Made by a program: the position numbers and the translations under genes
Source: Thermoplasmatales archaeon
Lineage (GTDB): Archaea; Thermoplasmatota; Thermoplasmata; Thermoplasmatales; Thermoplasmataceae
Length of the DNA: 64,000 nucleotides
Direction: 5' to 3'
Assembly (NCBI GenBank): GCA_016806715.1
Contig: CP060531.1
Coordinates: 1,287,966 to 1,351,965, forward strand
The notes under the pieces: model-generated
Told to the model about the DNA's origin: nothing
What the model saw: the letters and a program-made list of their open reading frames with translations, nothing else
Databases searched by the model: none
Part shown: positions 9,452-18,058 of the stretch, in pieces
Layout of the letters: the number at the start of each line of letters is the position of its first letter
Position numbering within the stretch: position 1 is the first letter of the stretch

Positions 9452-10590
9452 CTGACATCGCCGTGATATTTGTAATCCTCGCTGAAATATTCTAAGTGCA
9501 TTTTCTGATACGGATATTTGTTCAAGGCATTCTCGTTAACCTCTATTCCCAAGCCAGGCTTATTGCTTGGATAAATGTATCCGTCCTTGAGAGTGAAATA
9601 TTCGTTGATTAGGTCGTGCCTTACTGTTTCAGCGTCAAGCCAGAATTCAAGGACAAGGGCATTTGGCATTGTTATGAGGGCATTTAGTGATGCGGCAGTT
9701 GCAACCGGTCCATTTGGATTGTGCGGAGCCACCGTGACGTAATTGACATTGGCCATCGCCCCAACTTCAATCAGTGGCAGAATTCCACCCATATGGCAAA
9801 CGTCGGGCTGAATGATATCTGCAGATCTTTGTGTGAGCAATTCCCAGAACCTGTTCCGGGAGATAATTCTCTCACCAGTGGCAATGGGTACCTGTGAACC
9901 GTGTCTCACTTCGGCCATGGAAATGATATCCTCCTCTGGAACCGGTTCTTCAAACCAGAAAGGATCATATTGTGCAATTTCCTGCGCAATTTTCAGGGCA
10001 GTTCTCGTGTTGAATCTGCCATGCGCCTCAATCATAAGATCAACGCCTTCTCCAACAGCGTCTCTTATACTTCTAATCCTAGTCTTGGCTTTATCTAGGT
10101 TTTCACTTGAGATATTGGGGCCCGAACCACCAAATGGGTCAAATTTAAGCGCATGGAATCCCATTTCAACTGTCTTAGTCGCAGCCTTGGCGAATTCCTC
10201 CGGGCTAGCATTTCCAGATATAAAGCCATTACCATAAACCTTTACTCTGTCTATAGCCTTTCCGCCAAGCAGCATATAGACTGGCTTCTTCAATGTTTTT
10301 CCCATTGCATCCCATAGGGCTTGCTCTATGGCGCTTTGTGCTGTTGAGAGGATCGGTCCATTTCTCCAGAAGAAATGCCTAACAAAAAAGTCAGTGATTT
10401 CATTAATATTGAGTTCTCGTCCGATCAGGAATGGCTTCAAGTCATTAACTGCTGATTCAACTGTTTTTTCAAAATCACCAAGTGTACCCTCCCCATATCC
10501 TTTTATTCCCTCATCTGTGGTGACTTCCACAATCACAAAATTCCGCCATACAGCTGCAGCAAAGAATGTTCTGAGCTCTTTAATTTTCAT
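9448..10590 (-). CDS. Enolase-superfamily sugar-acid dehydratase (gluconate/galactonate/xylonate type)
   Basis: Mandelate racemase/muconate lactonising-type enzyme, 380 residues, forming a 2-keto-3-deoxy acid by dehydrating an aldonate. The capping domain is residues 1-120 and the barrel follows. Metal ligands are E188 (MIEAHGRF), E214 (WFEEP) and E240 (ATGER); general acid/base candidates are H190 in the AHGRF motif and H290 in APHNPNGP. This set matches galactonate/gluconate dehydratases rather than racemases with a KxK motif. It is first in the operon (10590 to 6927). The 144-base gap to the divergent aldehyde dehydrogenase should carry both promoters. Exact substrate cannot be read from sequence. 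Confidence 0.85.
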   Translation of the reverse strand: MKIKELRTFFAAAVWRNFVIVEVTTDEGIKGYGEGTLGDFEKTVESAVNDLKPFLIGRELNINEITDFFVRHFFWRNGPILSTAQSAIEQALWDAMGKTLKKPVYMLLGGKAIDRVKVYGNGFISGNASPEEFAKAATKTVEMGFHALKFDPFGGSGPNISSENLDKAKTRIRSIRDAVGEGVDLMIEAHGRFNTRTALKIAQEIAQYDPFWFEEPVPEEDIISMAEVRHGSQVPIATGERIISRNRFWELLTQRSADIIQPDVCHMGGILPLIEVGAMANVNYVTVAPHNPNGPVATAASLNALITMPNALVLEFWLDAETVRHDLINEYFTLKDGYIYPSNKPGLGIEVNENALNKYPYQKMHLEYFSEDYKYHGDVR

Positions 10591-10734
10591 ATATAGTTAT
10601 TCAAACTCTATATTAATTTCTTTTCTATCTTATACAACATGATATACTAAAACCATAATATTTCAATAGGTAATCCTTTTATCAGAGTATTCAATGACTT
10701 TATTGAACAACTTCTTTTACAGGAGGATTAGAAA

Positions 10735-12174
10735 ATGAAAGGTGCAATAATAGGCAATGAATTTATCTCCGATAAAAAAAATGAGGTATATAATCCCTCC
10801 ACAGGCGAAATACTCGATTTTGTTCCCGCACTGGAAAGGGAAGATGTGAAGCGTGCTATAGACCTTGCCGACAGTGTTTATCCAAAGTATTCTGCTATTC
10901 CAGCGTACATGAGGAAAAAACTTCTAATAAAGACTGCCGAACTCATTCGCAATTCAGTGAACGATCTGGCAACAATTATGTCCTCTGAAATGGGACGGCC
11001 AATTAAGAGTTCGCGTGCGGAAATTGAGAGAACAGCCCAGATTTTTGAATACTGTGCGTGGGAGCTTTCACACGTACTCACAGGTGATTTCGTTCCACTG
11101 GAGGTATACGAGGCACCGGCAGGAAATGAAAACAGGATTGCAATGGTCGCCAGGGAACCCATGGGAGTAATTGCATCAATCACTCCATTCAATTTCCCGG
11201 GGGCAAGTTTCGCTCACAAGGTTGCCACAGCACTTGCTGTTGGAAATACAGTTGTTCACAAACCCACAAAGAATGCTCCGCTTACACAGCTTGAAATAGC
11301 TCAGCTAATGTTGAGGGCTGGCTTTCCGCAGGGGTCTATTAACGTGGTTACCGGAAACTCACAGATGATCGGGGATGAATTTGCAACCAATGAAAAAGTC
11401 AGGCTGATCACTTTCACGGGGTCTTCTAACGTTGGCCTGGAACTTGCATCAAGGGCAATGAAACGTGGCATCAGATCCATAATGGAACTTGGAGGAAGCG
11501 ATGCTCAGATTATACTCGATGATGCTGATCTTCCATCAGCGATCGAAAAAGCGACATTCGGCAGGTACGACTATGCTGGACAATTCTGCAATTCTACTAA
11601 AAGACTCATCGTTTCGGAAAGTGTCGAACAAACCGTAGAAAAGGAAATAGCGGGTAGATTGATCAAGATGAGGGTAGGAACGGCAACTAATGAGTCCAGT
11701 GACATCGGTCCATTGATCTCCAGGGAAGCTGTATCGACAATGCAGAAATTTGTGGAAAATGCAAAAGAAACCGGATCTGAAGTTGTATTCCAGTCAGAGG
11801 TGCCAAAGAAGGGATTCTTCTTCCCACCTACGCTTATTAGGGTTTTAGATGAGAAACCACGTATTGTGAATGAGGAAGTGTTCGGACCTATTCTTCCCAT
11901 TCAAACGGTTAAATCGGACAATGAAGCTGTTGAATTGCTTAACTCATCCAGGTACGGTTTAAACTCATCTATATTTTCTAAAGATTTCTCTCGCGCGTAC
12001 AAAATTGCAAGAAAACTGAAGGTCGGAACTGTTATAATCAATGATACTACCAGGCTGAGATGGGATCAACTCCCATTTGGCGGGCCTAAATTGAGTGGAA
12101 TAGGGCGGGAATCCATAAGCAACACTATGATGGAAATGACAGAACCAAAGGTTATTGCCTATAGACTGGACTAA
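10735..12174 (+). CDS. Aldehyde dehydrogenase (glyceraldehyde/glycolaldehyde/lactaldehyde type)
   Basis: NAD(P)-dependent aldehyde dehydrogenase, 479 residues. Catalytic residues: N153 in the PFNFP oxyanion motif, K176 in HKPTKNAP, E251 in MELGG and the nucleophile C285 in AGQFCNSTKR; EVFGP is present near the C-terminus. SD-like AGGAGG lies about 8 bases before the ATG. It would oxidise the aldehyde released by KdgA, the job of Thermoplasma glyceraldehyde dehydrogenase in the non-phosphorylative pathway. It is divergent from the dehydratase operon and followed after 22 bases by an SDR gene, probably as one transcript. Confidence 0.88.
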   Translation: MKGAIIGNEFISDKKNEVYNPSTGEILDFVPALEREDVKRAIDLADSVYPKYSAIPAYMRKKLLIKTAELIRNSVNDLATIMSSEMGRPIKSSRAEIERTAQIFEYCAWELSHVLTGDFVPLEVYEAPAGNENRIAMVAREPMGVIASITPFNFPGASFAHKVATALAVGNTVVHKPTKNAPLTQLEIAQLMLRAGFPQGSINVVTGNSQMIGDEFATNEKVRLITFTGSSNVGLELASRAMKRGIRSIMELGGSDAQIILDDADLPSAIEKATFGRYDYAGQFCNSTKRLIVSESVEQTVEKEIAGRLIKMRVGTATNESSDIGPLISREAVSTMQKFVENAKETGSEVVFQSEVPKKGFFFPPTLIRVLDEKPRIVNEEVFGPILPIQTVKSDNEAVELLNSSRYGLNSSIFSKDFSRAYKIARKLKVGTVIINDTTRLRWDQLPFGGPKLSGIGRESISNTMMEMTEPKVIAYRLD

Positions 12175-12196
12175 GTAAAGTAGAGGGTTAATAGAT

Positions 12197-12976
12197 ATGA
12201 CAGATTTGAGAGGAAGAAAAGCGATAATAACAGGTGGCACTCACGGAATTGGCGAGGAAATCGCAAGGCATTTTTCTGAGTTGGGAGCGAACGTACTGAT
12301 AATCGGAAGGGATCAGGACCGAGCAAAAGAAATCATTAGAGAATGCAAACAGGGTAGTATTAAGTTCATAAAAGCAGATCTTTCCAAAAGATCTGAGGTT
12401 CTGGATTTGGTAAAGAAGATATCAACGGATGAAACTGTTTATGACGTGCTTATAAATAATGCCTCAAAGAACTCAAGATTCAATGTTGTCAACATACAGC
12501 TCGAAGAATGGGATGCCATGCTTGAACTTAACCTGACAGCCCCTATGTTGCTTTCGAAGTGCATCGCCAGAAAACTAATTGACCAAGGTAAACCAGGGCG
12601 AATCATCAACATAGGGGCAGTGCAGTCTTTTTTCCCTATGGACTCTTCGCTAGCATATTCAACGGTTAAGGGAGGGTTGAGATCCTTCACCAAAAGTCTG
12701 GCAGTTGACCTTGCCTCCCATGGAATCCTGGTTACTCTTGTCATGCCTGGTCCAATATACGCCAAGGGTAAGGAAAGCGAACCTTCCAAGGAACTTGATT
12801 CCAGGTCAGCCGCACTTATTCCGAGAATGGGCAGAAAAATTGAAGTTGCGAAACTCGTGGCTTTCTTAGCATCTGATGAAAATACGTTCATGACGGGCAA
12901 TGAAATAATCATCGATGGGGGAAGAACCATTTCCAGGAAACCGGACCCGGACGAGATCAAAGAGAATGTTCTCTGA
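12197..12976 (+). CDS. Short-chain dehydrogenase/reductase, probable sugar dehydrogenase
   Basis: Classical SDR of 259 residues: coenzyme motif TGGTHGIG (12-19), NNAS (87-90), structural N112, and Y154-x3-K158 (YSTVK). In context it could oxidise an aldose to its lactone. Odd point: the catalytic serine, expected 13 residues before the Tyr, is A141 (the segment reads INIGAVQS rather than INISS). S144 might substitute, or activity may be altered. The tail carries a GG...GNEIIIDGG ending typical of the fold. It follows the ALDH gene by 22 bases on the same strand. Confidence 0.8.
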   Translation: MTDLRGRKAIITGGTHGIGEEIARHFSELGANVLIIGRDQDRAKEIIRECKQGSIKFIKADLSKRSEVLDLVKKISTDETVYDVLINNASKNSRFNVVNIQLEEWDAMLELNLTAPMLLSKCIARKLIDQGKPGRIINIGAVQSFFPMDSSLAYSTVKGGLRSFTKSLAVDLASHGILVTLVMPGPIYAKGKESEPSKELDSRSAALIPRMGRKIEVAKLVAFLASDENTFMTGNEIIIDGGRTISRKPDPDEIKENVL

Positions 12977-13037
12977 AGAGTGTAGGTTTGTCTGTCAATA
13001 CTTTAAAGAAAATGGAAAAATGAAGAGGTGGAATGAA

Positions 13038-14000
13038 TCAATTAGACTTACGATAGATATCTTCAACCGCCCTTAAATTCCGTAAAGCATTCTCAGGGGG
13101 ATACGGCACTTCAGTATTATTCTCAACCGCCCTAGAAAATTCAGATATCTCTTTTTCAAATACATCGTATTTTTCCACTGGTATTTTCTCTCCATTCAAG
13201 ATCAGATCTCCATATACTGTTTTTCTGCTAGGAAATTTGAAATCCTCAAGTGACCTTCCGTTAACATCCTCGTACATTGAGCCACTTTCACCAATTACCT
13301 CAAATCCGGGTATAACCGGGGCGTTTTGATAAGCCCAAGTGTAGAAGAAAATCCCTGTCGCTCCGTTTCTGAAATTGAAAAATGCGTGTGTAGTGTCTTC
13401 ACCTTCCAGCGATGAGCCGCCGTGTATAGATCTGCCCTCGACACTGTCATAGTCTCCTCCCAGATCAAGCAAGGTCTCGATGTAGTGTATTCCGCCATCG
13501 ATGAGCGCTCCCCCACCCATCTTTGAAGTGCTGATTCTCCACACTTTCCTTGTGAAATGGTGTTGATCTCTCACAATAATTGAGTGAATTTTACCAATCT
13601 TGCCTGAGGCAATAATATCTTTTACCTTTCTTATAGTTGGATCGAAAAAGTACTGCTCAGCTACCATGAACTTGACGCCGGTCATTTTTGCCTCACGAAT
13701 CATTTCATCACCGTCCTTCACGGAAGTGGCAATAGGCTTCTCAAGCAGTACGTTCTTCCCGCTTTTCATTGCTTTGATTGCCAGTTCTCTGTGCAAATTG
13801 TGTGGTACAACAAGATCAATTATCTGGGCACCGGATCGCAAAGCCTCGTCAAGATTACTGAAGACTTTTCTGATTTCAAAATTTTCATTGCAATAACGGA
13901 TCGTTTCCAAATCGGTCTCAACTATACTTATATCCATGTTCCTTATGGATCTTAGGTGCACTTTCCCAAATCCTCTGCATCCAACTACAACTATTTCCAT
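13038..14000 (-). CDS. Gfo/Idh/MocA family sugar oxidoreductase
   Basis: NAD(P)-dependent dehydrogenase of 320 residues. The Rossmann loop is VVGCRGFGKVH (5-15), the EKP motif with K88 lies at 87-89 (LLEKPIAT), and the C-terminal domain has GGGALIDGGIHYIE with D168 and H172 completing the usual K/D/H set. Members oxidise free or activated sugars, such as glucose, xylose (to xylonolactone) or inositol. It converges on the SDR gene and is followed by an MFS transporter, also on the minus strand. It is a second candidate for the first oxidation step of the pathway. Confidence 0.82.
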   Translation of the reverse strand: MEIVVVGCRGFGKVHLRSIRNMDISIVETDLETIRYCNENFEIRKVFSNLDEALRSGAQIIDLVVPHNLHRELAIKAMKSGKNVLLEKPIATSVKDGDEMIREAKMTGVKFMVAEQYFFDPTIRKVKDIIASGKIGKIHSIIVRDQHHFTRKVWRISTSKMGGGALIDGGIHYIETLLDLGGDYDSVEGRSIHGGSSLEGEDTTHAFFNFRNGATGIFFYTWAYQNAPVIPGFEVIGESGSMYEDVNGRSLEDFKFPSRKTVYGDLILNGEKIPVEKYDVFEKEISEFSRAVENNTEVPYPPENALRNLRAVEDIYRKSN

Positions 14001-14090
14001 GCTTCCTCATCAATTCCTTTTATCATTATACAAATAAAGTGAATTTTTAATAAAATGAAAAAAAATATAAAATTTTTAATCGACGTATCT

Positions 14091-15494
14091 TTATTTTAGC
14101 TTGACTTCTTTTCTCAACTCCCGGATTGGTCTTCCGTACACTTGATCCATCTGTTCTATTGTCTTTCCTTTCGTTTCCGGTACCATCAACACAACAAATA
14201 TCACAGATATCGCTGACAAGACAAGCTCGAAGGCGAAGAACGAAAATAGGCCATAATCTGCTTTCCAAATTGGGAAGATCCATAGGATAATGCCATTCGC
14301 AATCCAGTCAGCAGCAGCCATAATGCCTGCTCCAGTGACCCTGTAATGTGGATCCAGGGATTCTCCTTGCAAGATCCATCCTACACCTCCAACCCCGACA
14401 TGGAAGAATACTAGGAATAACGTGGAAGCCGCGAAAATTACTATGGCTGCTATTACAAGAGCGCCGGAACTGAAGTACATAATTCCAACCAGCATTATTA
14501 TGAGCGACCCGGCTATTCCGCCATAACCTAGAATTCCAAGTCCTCTTCTTCCCCATTTTTCTATTAGCATAAATGATACCCAGAATTCTAACACTCCTAG
14601 TGTTTCTGAAATAGCTGTATTAAGAATTGCTCTTGATCCAGATAATCCTATGTACTTATATATATAGGGCCCGTAATAGAGGATCACGTTTATACCTGTA
14701 ATCTGTTGGAACGCAAGCCACAAACCCACCACGATGAGTGCATTCCTCACTGATCTGTTTTTTAGAATTTCAAAGTAACTTGCGTCCTTCCCAGGCGGAA
14801 TTATTTTCTCTTTAACCTCAACTCCTATTCTCTTGAGAATCTGCTTAGCCTTATCTACCTTTCCGTTCATAACAAGCCAGCGTGGGCTCTCAGGAAGGAA
14901 AGATCTGAGTATAAGCATCACGGCGGCTGGAAGAGCAGCAAGCCCAAGCATGAGTCTCCAGTCTGCACTCGGTGCCAGAGCGTATCCTACCCAGAAAGAT
15001 ATAACTCCTCCAGAAAATATCATGAGCTGTTGTGAATATGCGTATTTTCCCCTACTCCTAGAAGGCACATACTCTGAAATGTATGACGTCGCAACAGCTG
15101 TGTCAGCACCAATTGCAAACCCTGCTAAAGACCTCCATATTATCAGAAGAGTGAGATTCGTTGACACTGCCGCGAGTATGGCAAAAACAAAGTACATTGC
15201 ACCGTCAGCAATTAGCATTGATTTCCTTCCAAATCTGTCAGTAATAGGTCCAGCAACAACCGCACCAATTGCAGCAATGAACGAAATATAAGAGACTAGT
15301 ATAGCGGTGGAATTCGCGGTTAGCGGAAAGGGAACGTAAAGGAGGACCGACCCTATCACTCCATTATCGTATCCAAATAAAAATCCGCCAAGCGCGGCCA
15401 CAATTGTAATCATGTAAATTACTCTCTTTGCCTTATTTCGATCGATTCTATCTGCGAGTTTGTCATAGCTTATTTCTCCTTCAGAATCAGCCAT
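14091..15494 (-). CDS. MFS sugar porter (SP family)
   Basis: Twelve-helix major facilitator, 467 residues from the ATG chosen here (a TTG at 15515 would add seven). Sugar-porter signatures are all present: DRFGRKS after helix 2, IGADTAVATSYISEYVPSR with the SRGKY following, PESPRWL in the central loop, and PETKGKT after helix 12. It probably imports a hexose, pentose or sugar acid by proton symport across the acidic outside gradient. A TATA-like TTTTAATATT about 25 bases before the ATG fits a leaderless transcript, and the element at 15521-15535 abuts it. Confidence 0.85.
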   Translation of the reverse strand: MADSEGEISYDKLADRIDRNKAKRVIYMITIVAALGGFLFGYDNGVIGSVLLYVPFPLTANSTAILVSYISFIAAIGAVVAGPITDRFGRKSMLIADGAMYFVFAILAAVSTNLTLLIIWRSLAGFAIGADTAVATSYISEYVPSRSRGKYAYSQQLMIFSGGVISFWVGYALAPSADWRLMLGLAALPAAVMLILRSFLPESPRWLVMNGKVDKAKQILKRIGVEVKEKIIPPGKDASYFEILKNRSVRNALIVVGLWLAFQQITGINVILYYGPYIYKYIGLSGSRAILNTAISETLGVLEFWVSFMLIEKWGRRGLGILGYGGIAGSLIIMLVGIMYFSSGALVIAAIVIFAASTLFLVFFHVGVGGVGWILQGESLDPHYRVTGAGIMAAADWIANGIILWIFPIWKADYGLFSFFAFELVLSAISVIFVVLMVPETKGKTIEQMDQVYGRPIRELRKEVKLK

Positions 15495-15520
15495 AAAATA
15501 TATACCGCTTTGCAATATTA

Positions 15521-15535
15521 AAATATTGTGGTCTA
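15521..15535. promoter_or_regulatory. Putative shared operator, copy 1
   Basis: AAATATTGTGGTCTA, immediately upstream of the sugar-porter gene that starts at 15494. Fourteen of fifteen bases match the element at 17701-17715 upstream of the second porter gene. The orientation relative to the gene is the same in both. It overlaps or borders the TATA region, so a regulator bound here could block or recruit the transcription machinery. Prediction only. Confidence 0.45.
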
Positions 15536-15639
15536 GGTGTTATTTGTAATATTCCGAGAAAAGTTTCTACACATACAATCTTCACCCTGCGATCCTCTCT
15601 GAGGGTGGTGCAGTAATCCTTTTGTATTGTGTATCCTTC

Positions 15640-15900
15640 GTATTATCCCTTCTTGAGGTTCTCCTTCAATATCATGCTGGAAGATAGGTTGTGCTTCTCT
15701 ATGAACTCCTTGATGTGATTCATGCAGGGATAAAGCCTTGACGCCCTCTTCCTTTTCTGTTTTTCCCTACTCTCGTTGTCCTGAACTCTTTGCTGACAGT
15801 GTCCTTGGATATATCCAGTTCCTTTATGTTCTCTCTGTTGCTCATTCATGTTACTGATCACTCTCCACACCTTCATACCGTACAACTCAGACAATCGTCA
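15640..15900 (-). pseudogene. Fragment of an IS21-like IstA transposase
   Basis: Minus-strand debris in two frames: one reads IKELDISKDTVSKEFR, an HTH typical of IstA N-termini; the other continues PCMNHIKEFIEKHNLSSSMI then KKG-YEGYT, the usual IstA pattern before the catalytic core. A frameshift separates the two, and the rest of the element is missing. The family call is by pattern only. Confidence 0.5.
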
Positions 15901-15999
15901 ACATGATAAAGTGGATCAGAATTAAACAAGGATCAGGATCACGTCTATACAGCCAAAAAATGCACAATTACCAACCAGAGTTATGAACCACATTGAAAG

Positions 16000-16170
16000 G
16001 TACTTGAAGCAATTAGATCTGGAATAAATTCCACTGTTGTTATGGGATTTAACATCAAGAATCGGACAGTATTCAAGCGTCCTTATGGTTTCAAGGCTCA
16101 GAAATACAGGGGCACACCATATATCTGGTGGCATGAGGACTCAAGTTACTCTACAATGTTAAAGAGTTCC
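16000..16170 (+). pseudogene. Second 3' remnant of an ISL3-family element
   Basis: A diverged copy of the last ~45 transposase codons and terminal repeat of the ISL3 element found intact at 60998-62262. Recognisable segments are the GINSTVV region, FKRPYGFKAQKYRG, and TTACTCTACAATGTT at the repeat. Frame breaks show decay. It lies beside the IstA fragment, so 15.6-16.2 kb is an insertion hot spot between the two transporter genes. Confidence 0.7.
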
Positions 16171-16292
16171 AATGTTATTTATTTTAACACCTAATTTACC
16201 CTATGTGAAAAAATCTCTGAAATTAAATTATTTCCGTGCACACTTTAGTGACAACTTAGCCGATACATCAGCTTAAAAATAAAGAGATTGAA

Positions 16293-17660
16293 TTATGCAA
16301 ATTCTATATCTCCTTTCTCCGATATCTCCTCCAGGGTCTTCTTTTTTGTTTCTGGAGCCAGCATGATAGACAAAACTAGCCCGCCTATACATGTAAGTAT
16401 TATTATCAACAGCTGGTCCCCTATGACCAAGCTTGGAAAGAAAATCCCCGTAAGTACTCCTCCTATCCTTCCTATTCCCTGTTTCCAGCCCTCCGCGGTT
16501 GCCCTGATCCTTGTTGGAAAAAGCTCCGGAGAGTATACCATGTGCAAACTTCCGGGGCCTATTCCCTGAAACATTGCAAACAATACGAAAGCACCCAACG
16601 ACAACACTTTCAGATTGGCGGGAGCCAACGCGAGTACTACAATCGTTATTAACATTCCAGCCCATCCCGTAAGCGTAGAATTTCTTCTGCCGAATGTGTC
16701 TATTACCAGGATACAGATGATATCTCCTACCACGAACAAAATCCAGTATAAGGAAGATCCTATGAGTCCAGCTTCTCCGAATGACGCAAGAATTGAGGGC
16801 CCATATATGGAAGCATTCACAAAGGCTATAGCAAAAAAGAAATAGAAAAGCCCAATAAATATCGCGCTTTTAGTGAATTTAGTCAAAAGCTCCCTATAAT
16901 AACCTGACACCGGCGGTTTCACATTGGAATCCATTATGAATTTTTGTGTATCAGCCGGCATTGAACCACCTGTAACCCTTTCAATAGCACCGATCGCTTC
17001 TTTCTTTTTTCCGTGCTGTAAAAGCCATCTCGGGGATTCCGGAGTTCGTATTCTTGCAGCTATTGTTATTATCGCCGGGATTGCTGCCGAGATCAACATA
17101 TACCTCCAGGCAACGGTAGCTCCGATTGGTAAAAGCAAATATCCAACCACGACTGCCACAACTCCCGCGATGTTAAAGAATGTTATATTCATCACCAAAA
17201 ATTTCCCTCTCGGATTCACTGGAGTAAACTCGCTAAGATAGGAAGTAGCTATTGGGTAATCTAATCCTATTCCTAAACCGACAAGAAAACGAGCAATTAC
17301 TAATTCATATGCATTTGTAACAATTCCTGAAATTATTGCAAACAATACAAATAGAATCAGATCAATTAGGAATATTAAACGTCTCCCTACTCTATCTACA
17401 AAATATCCGGCGAACAGAGCACCAACCAAATTTCCGACTATAACTGAGACACCAATCAGTCCAACAAGAAAAGCATCATTCTGCAAACCGAATAGTGTCT
17501 TTATTCCAGCTAAACCTATCGATATTATAACTATGTTATATCCATCGACAAAAATTCCACCTCCGGTAAGCATGAGCATTTTATAATTGAACCACTTCGA
17601 CTTTTGCCTGTTCATCTGATTATATGCTCTATCTTTTAGCTCTTCCCAAGATTCAGTCAT
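16293..17660 (-). CDS. MFS transporter, sugar-porter-like
   Basis: Twelve-helix major facilitator of 455 residues with DRVGRRL, GLGIGLDYPIATSYLSEFTP, TPESPRWLL and PETKKKTLEEI, the sugar-porter signature set. It probably takes up a sugar or sugar acid by proton symport. The start ATG lies about 25 bases from a TATA box (minus strand, + coordinates 17679-17690), consistent with a leaderless mRNA. It is divergent from the uxaA pair and shares their 113-base intergenic control region. The motif AAATATTGTAGTCTA at 17701 is shared with the other porter gene. Confidence 0.82.
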   Translation of the reverse strand: MTESWEELKDRAYNQMNRQKSKWFNYKMLMLTGGGIFVDGYNIVIISIGLAGIKTLFGLQNDAFLVGLIGVSVIVGNLVGALFAGYFVDRVGRRLIFLIDLILFVLFAIISGIVTNAYELVIARFLVGLGIGLDYPIATSYLSEFTPVNPRGKFLVMNITFFNIAGVVAVVVGYLLLPIGATVAWRYMLISAAIPAIITIAARIRTPESPRWLLQHGKKKEAIGAIERVTGGSMPADTQKFIMDSNVKPPVSGYYRELLTKFTKSAIFIGLFYFFFAIAFVNASIYGPSILASFGEAGLIGSSLYWILFVVGDIICILVIDTFGRRNSTLTGWAGMLITIVVLALAPANLKVLSLGAFVLFAMFQGIGPGSLHMVYSPELFPTRIRATAEGWKQGIGRIGGVLTGIFFPSLVIGDQLLIIILTCIGGLVLSIMLAPETKKKTLEEISEKGDIEFA

Positions 17661-17700
17661 TGCAAATATAACTACACCATATATAAAAATATATTGTTGT

Positions 17701-17715
17701 AAATATTGTAGTCTA
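17701..17715. promoter_or_regulatory. Putative shared operator, copy 2
   Basis: AAATATTGTAGTCTA, just upstream of the TATA box of the transporter gene at 16293-17660 and within the divergent control region shared with the uxaA pair. It is one base different from the copy at 15521-15535. The sugar-regulon GntR protein at 19261 is a candidate ligand, but nothing in the sequence proves this. Confidence 0.45.
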
Positions 17716-17717
17716 CA

Positions 17718-17758
17718 TATTGTATTACATTTTTACGTAAAAATATTAAAATACAATA
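17718..17758. promoter_or_regulatory. Inverted-repeat control region before the uxaA pair
   Basis: Arms TATTGTATT (17718-17726) and AATACAATA (17750-17758) are perfect inverted repeats. Between them lies the palindrome TTTTTACGTAAAAA (17730-17743). The right arm ends 16 bases before the ATG of the small uxaA subunit, so it covers that gene's promoter. This is a strong candidate operator for a dimeric regulator. Confidence 0.5.
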
Positions 17759-17773
17759 TAAGGATTAAACATC

Positions 17774-18058
17774 ATGGTAAGCAAATTTTTGGTGCACGCC
17801 AATGAAGATTTTGTTGGCGTGGCAACATACGATATAAAAAAGGGGGAGGAAGTGGAAGGTGTCTTCCTGAGCAATGGCCAGAAGACATCTGTGAAAGCTA
17901 TAGAGGATATTTCTCTTGGGCACAAGATCGCATTGCGCGACATAAAAAACGGCGACAAAATACTGGAATACAGTGAACCAGTCGGGAAAGCGACAAAGGA
18001 CATAAAGAAAGGTGAACATGTGCATATACATAACATAAAGACAATGAGGTGGGAGTAA
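17774..18058 (+). CDS. UxaA-type dehydratase small subunit (SAF domain)
   Basis: A 94-residue SAF-domain protein matching the N-terminal part of altronate/galactarate dehydratases: HANEDFVGVATYDIKKGEEV, then GHKIALRDIKNGDKILEYSE with the GKAT and GEHVHIHN ending. In bacteria this is fused to the catalytic part; archaea often split it. Together with the next gene it should dehydrate a sugar acid to a 2-keto-3-deoxy acid. Sulfolactate sulfo-lyase small subunit (SuyA) is homologous and a possible alternative. Stop and next start overlap as TAATG. Confidence 0.82.
   Translation: MVSKFLVHANEDFVGVATYDIKKGEEVEGVFLSNGQKTSVKAIEDISLGHKIALRDIKNGDKILEYSEPVGKATKDIKKGEHVHIHNIKTMRWE

Noticed and set aside
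15922-16134. Minus-strand frame of 70 codons
   Set aside because: It is the antisense of the ISL3 tail remnant.
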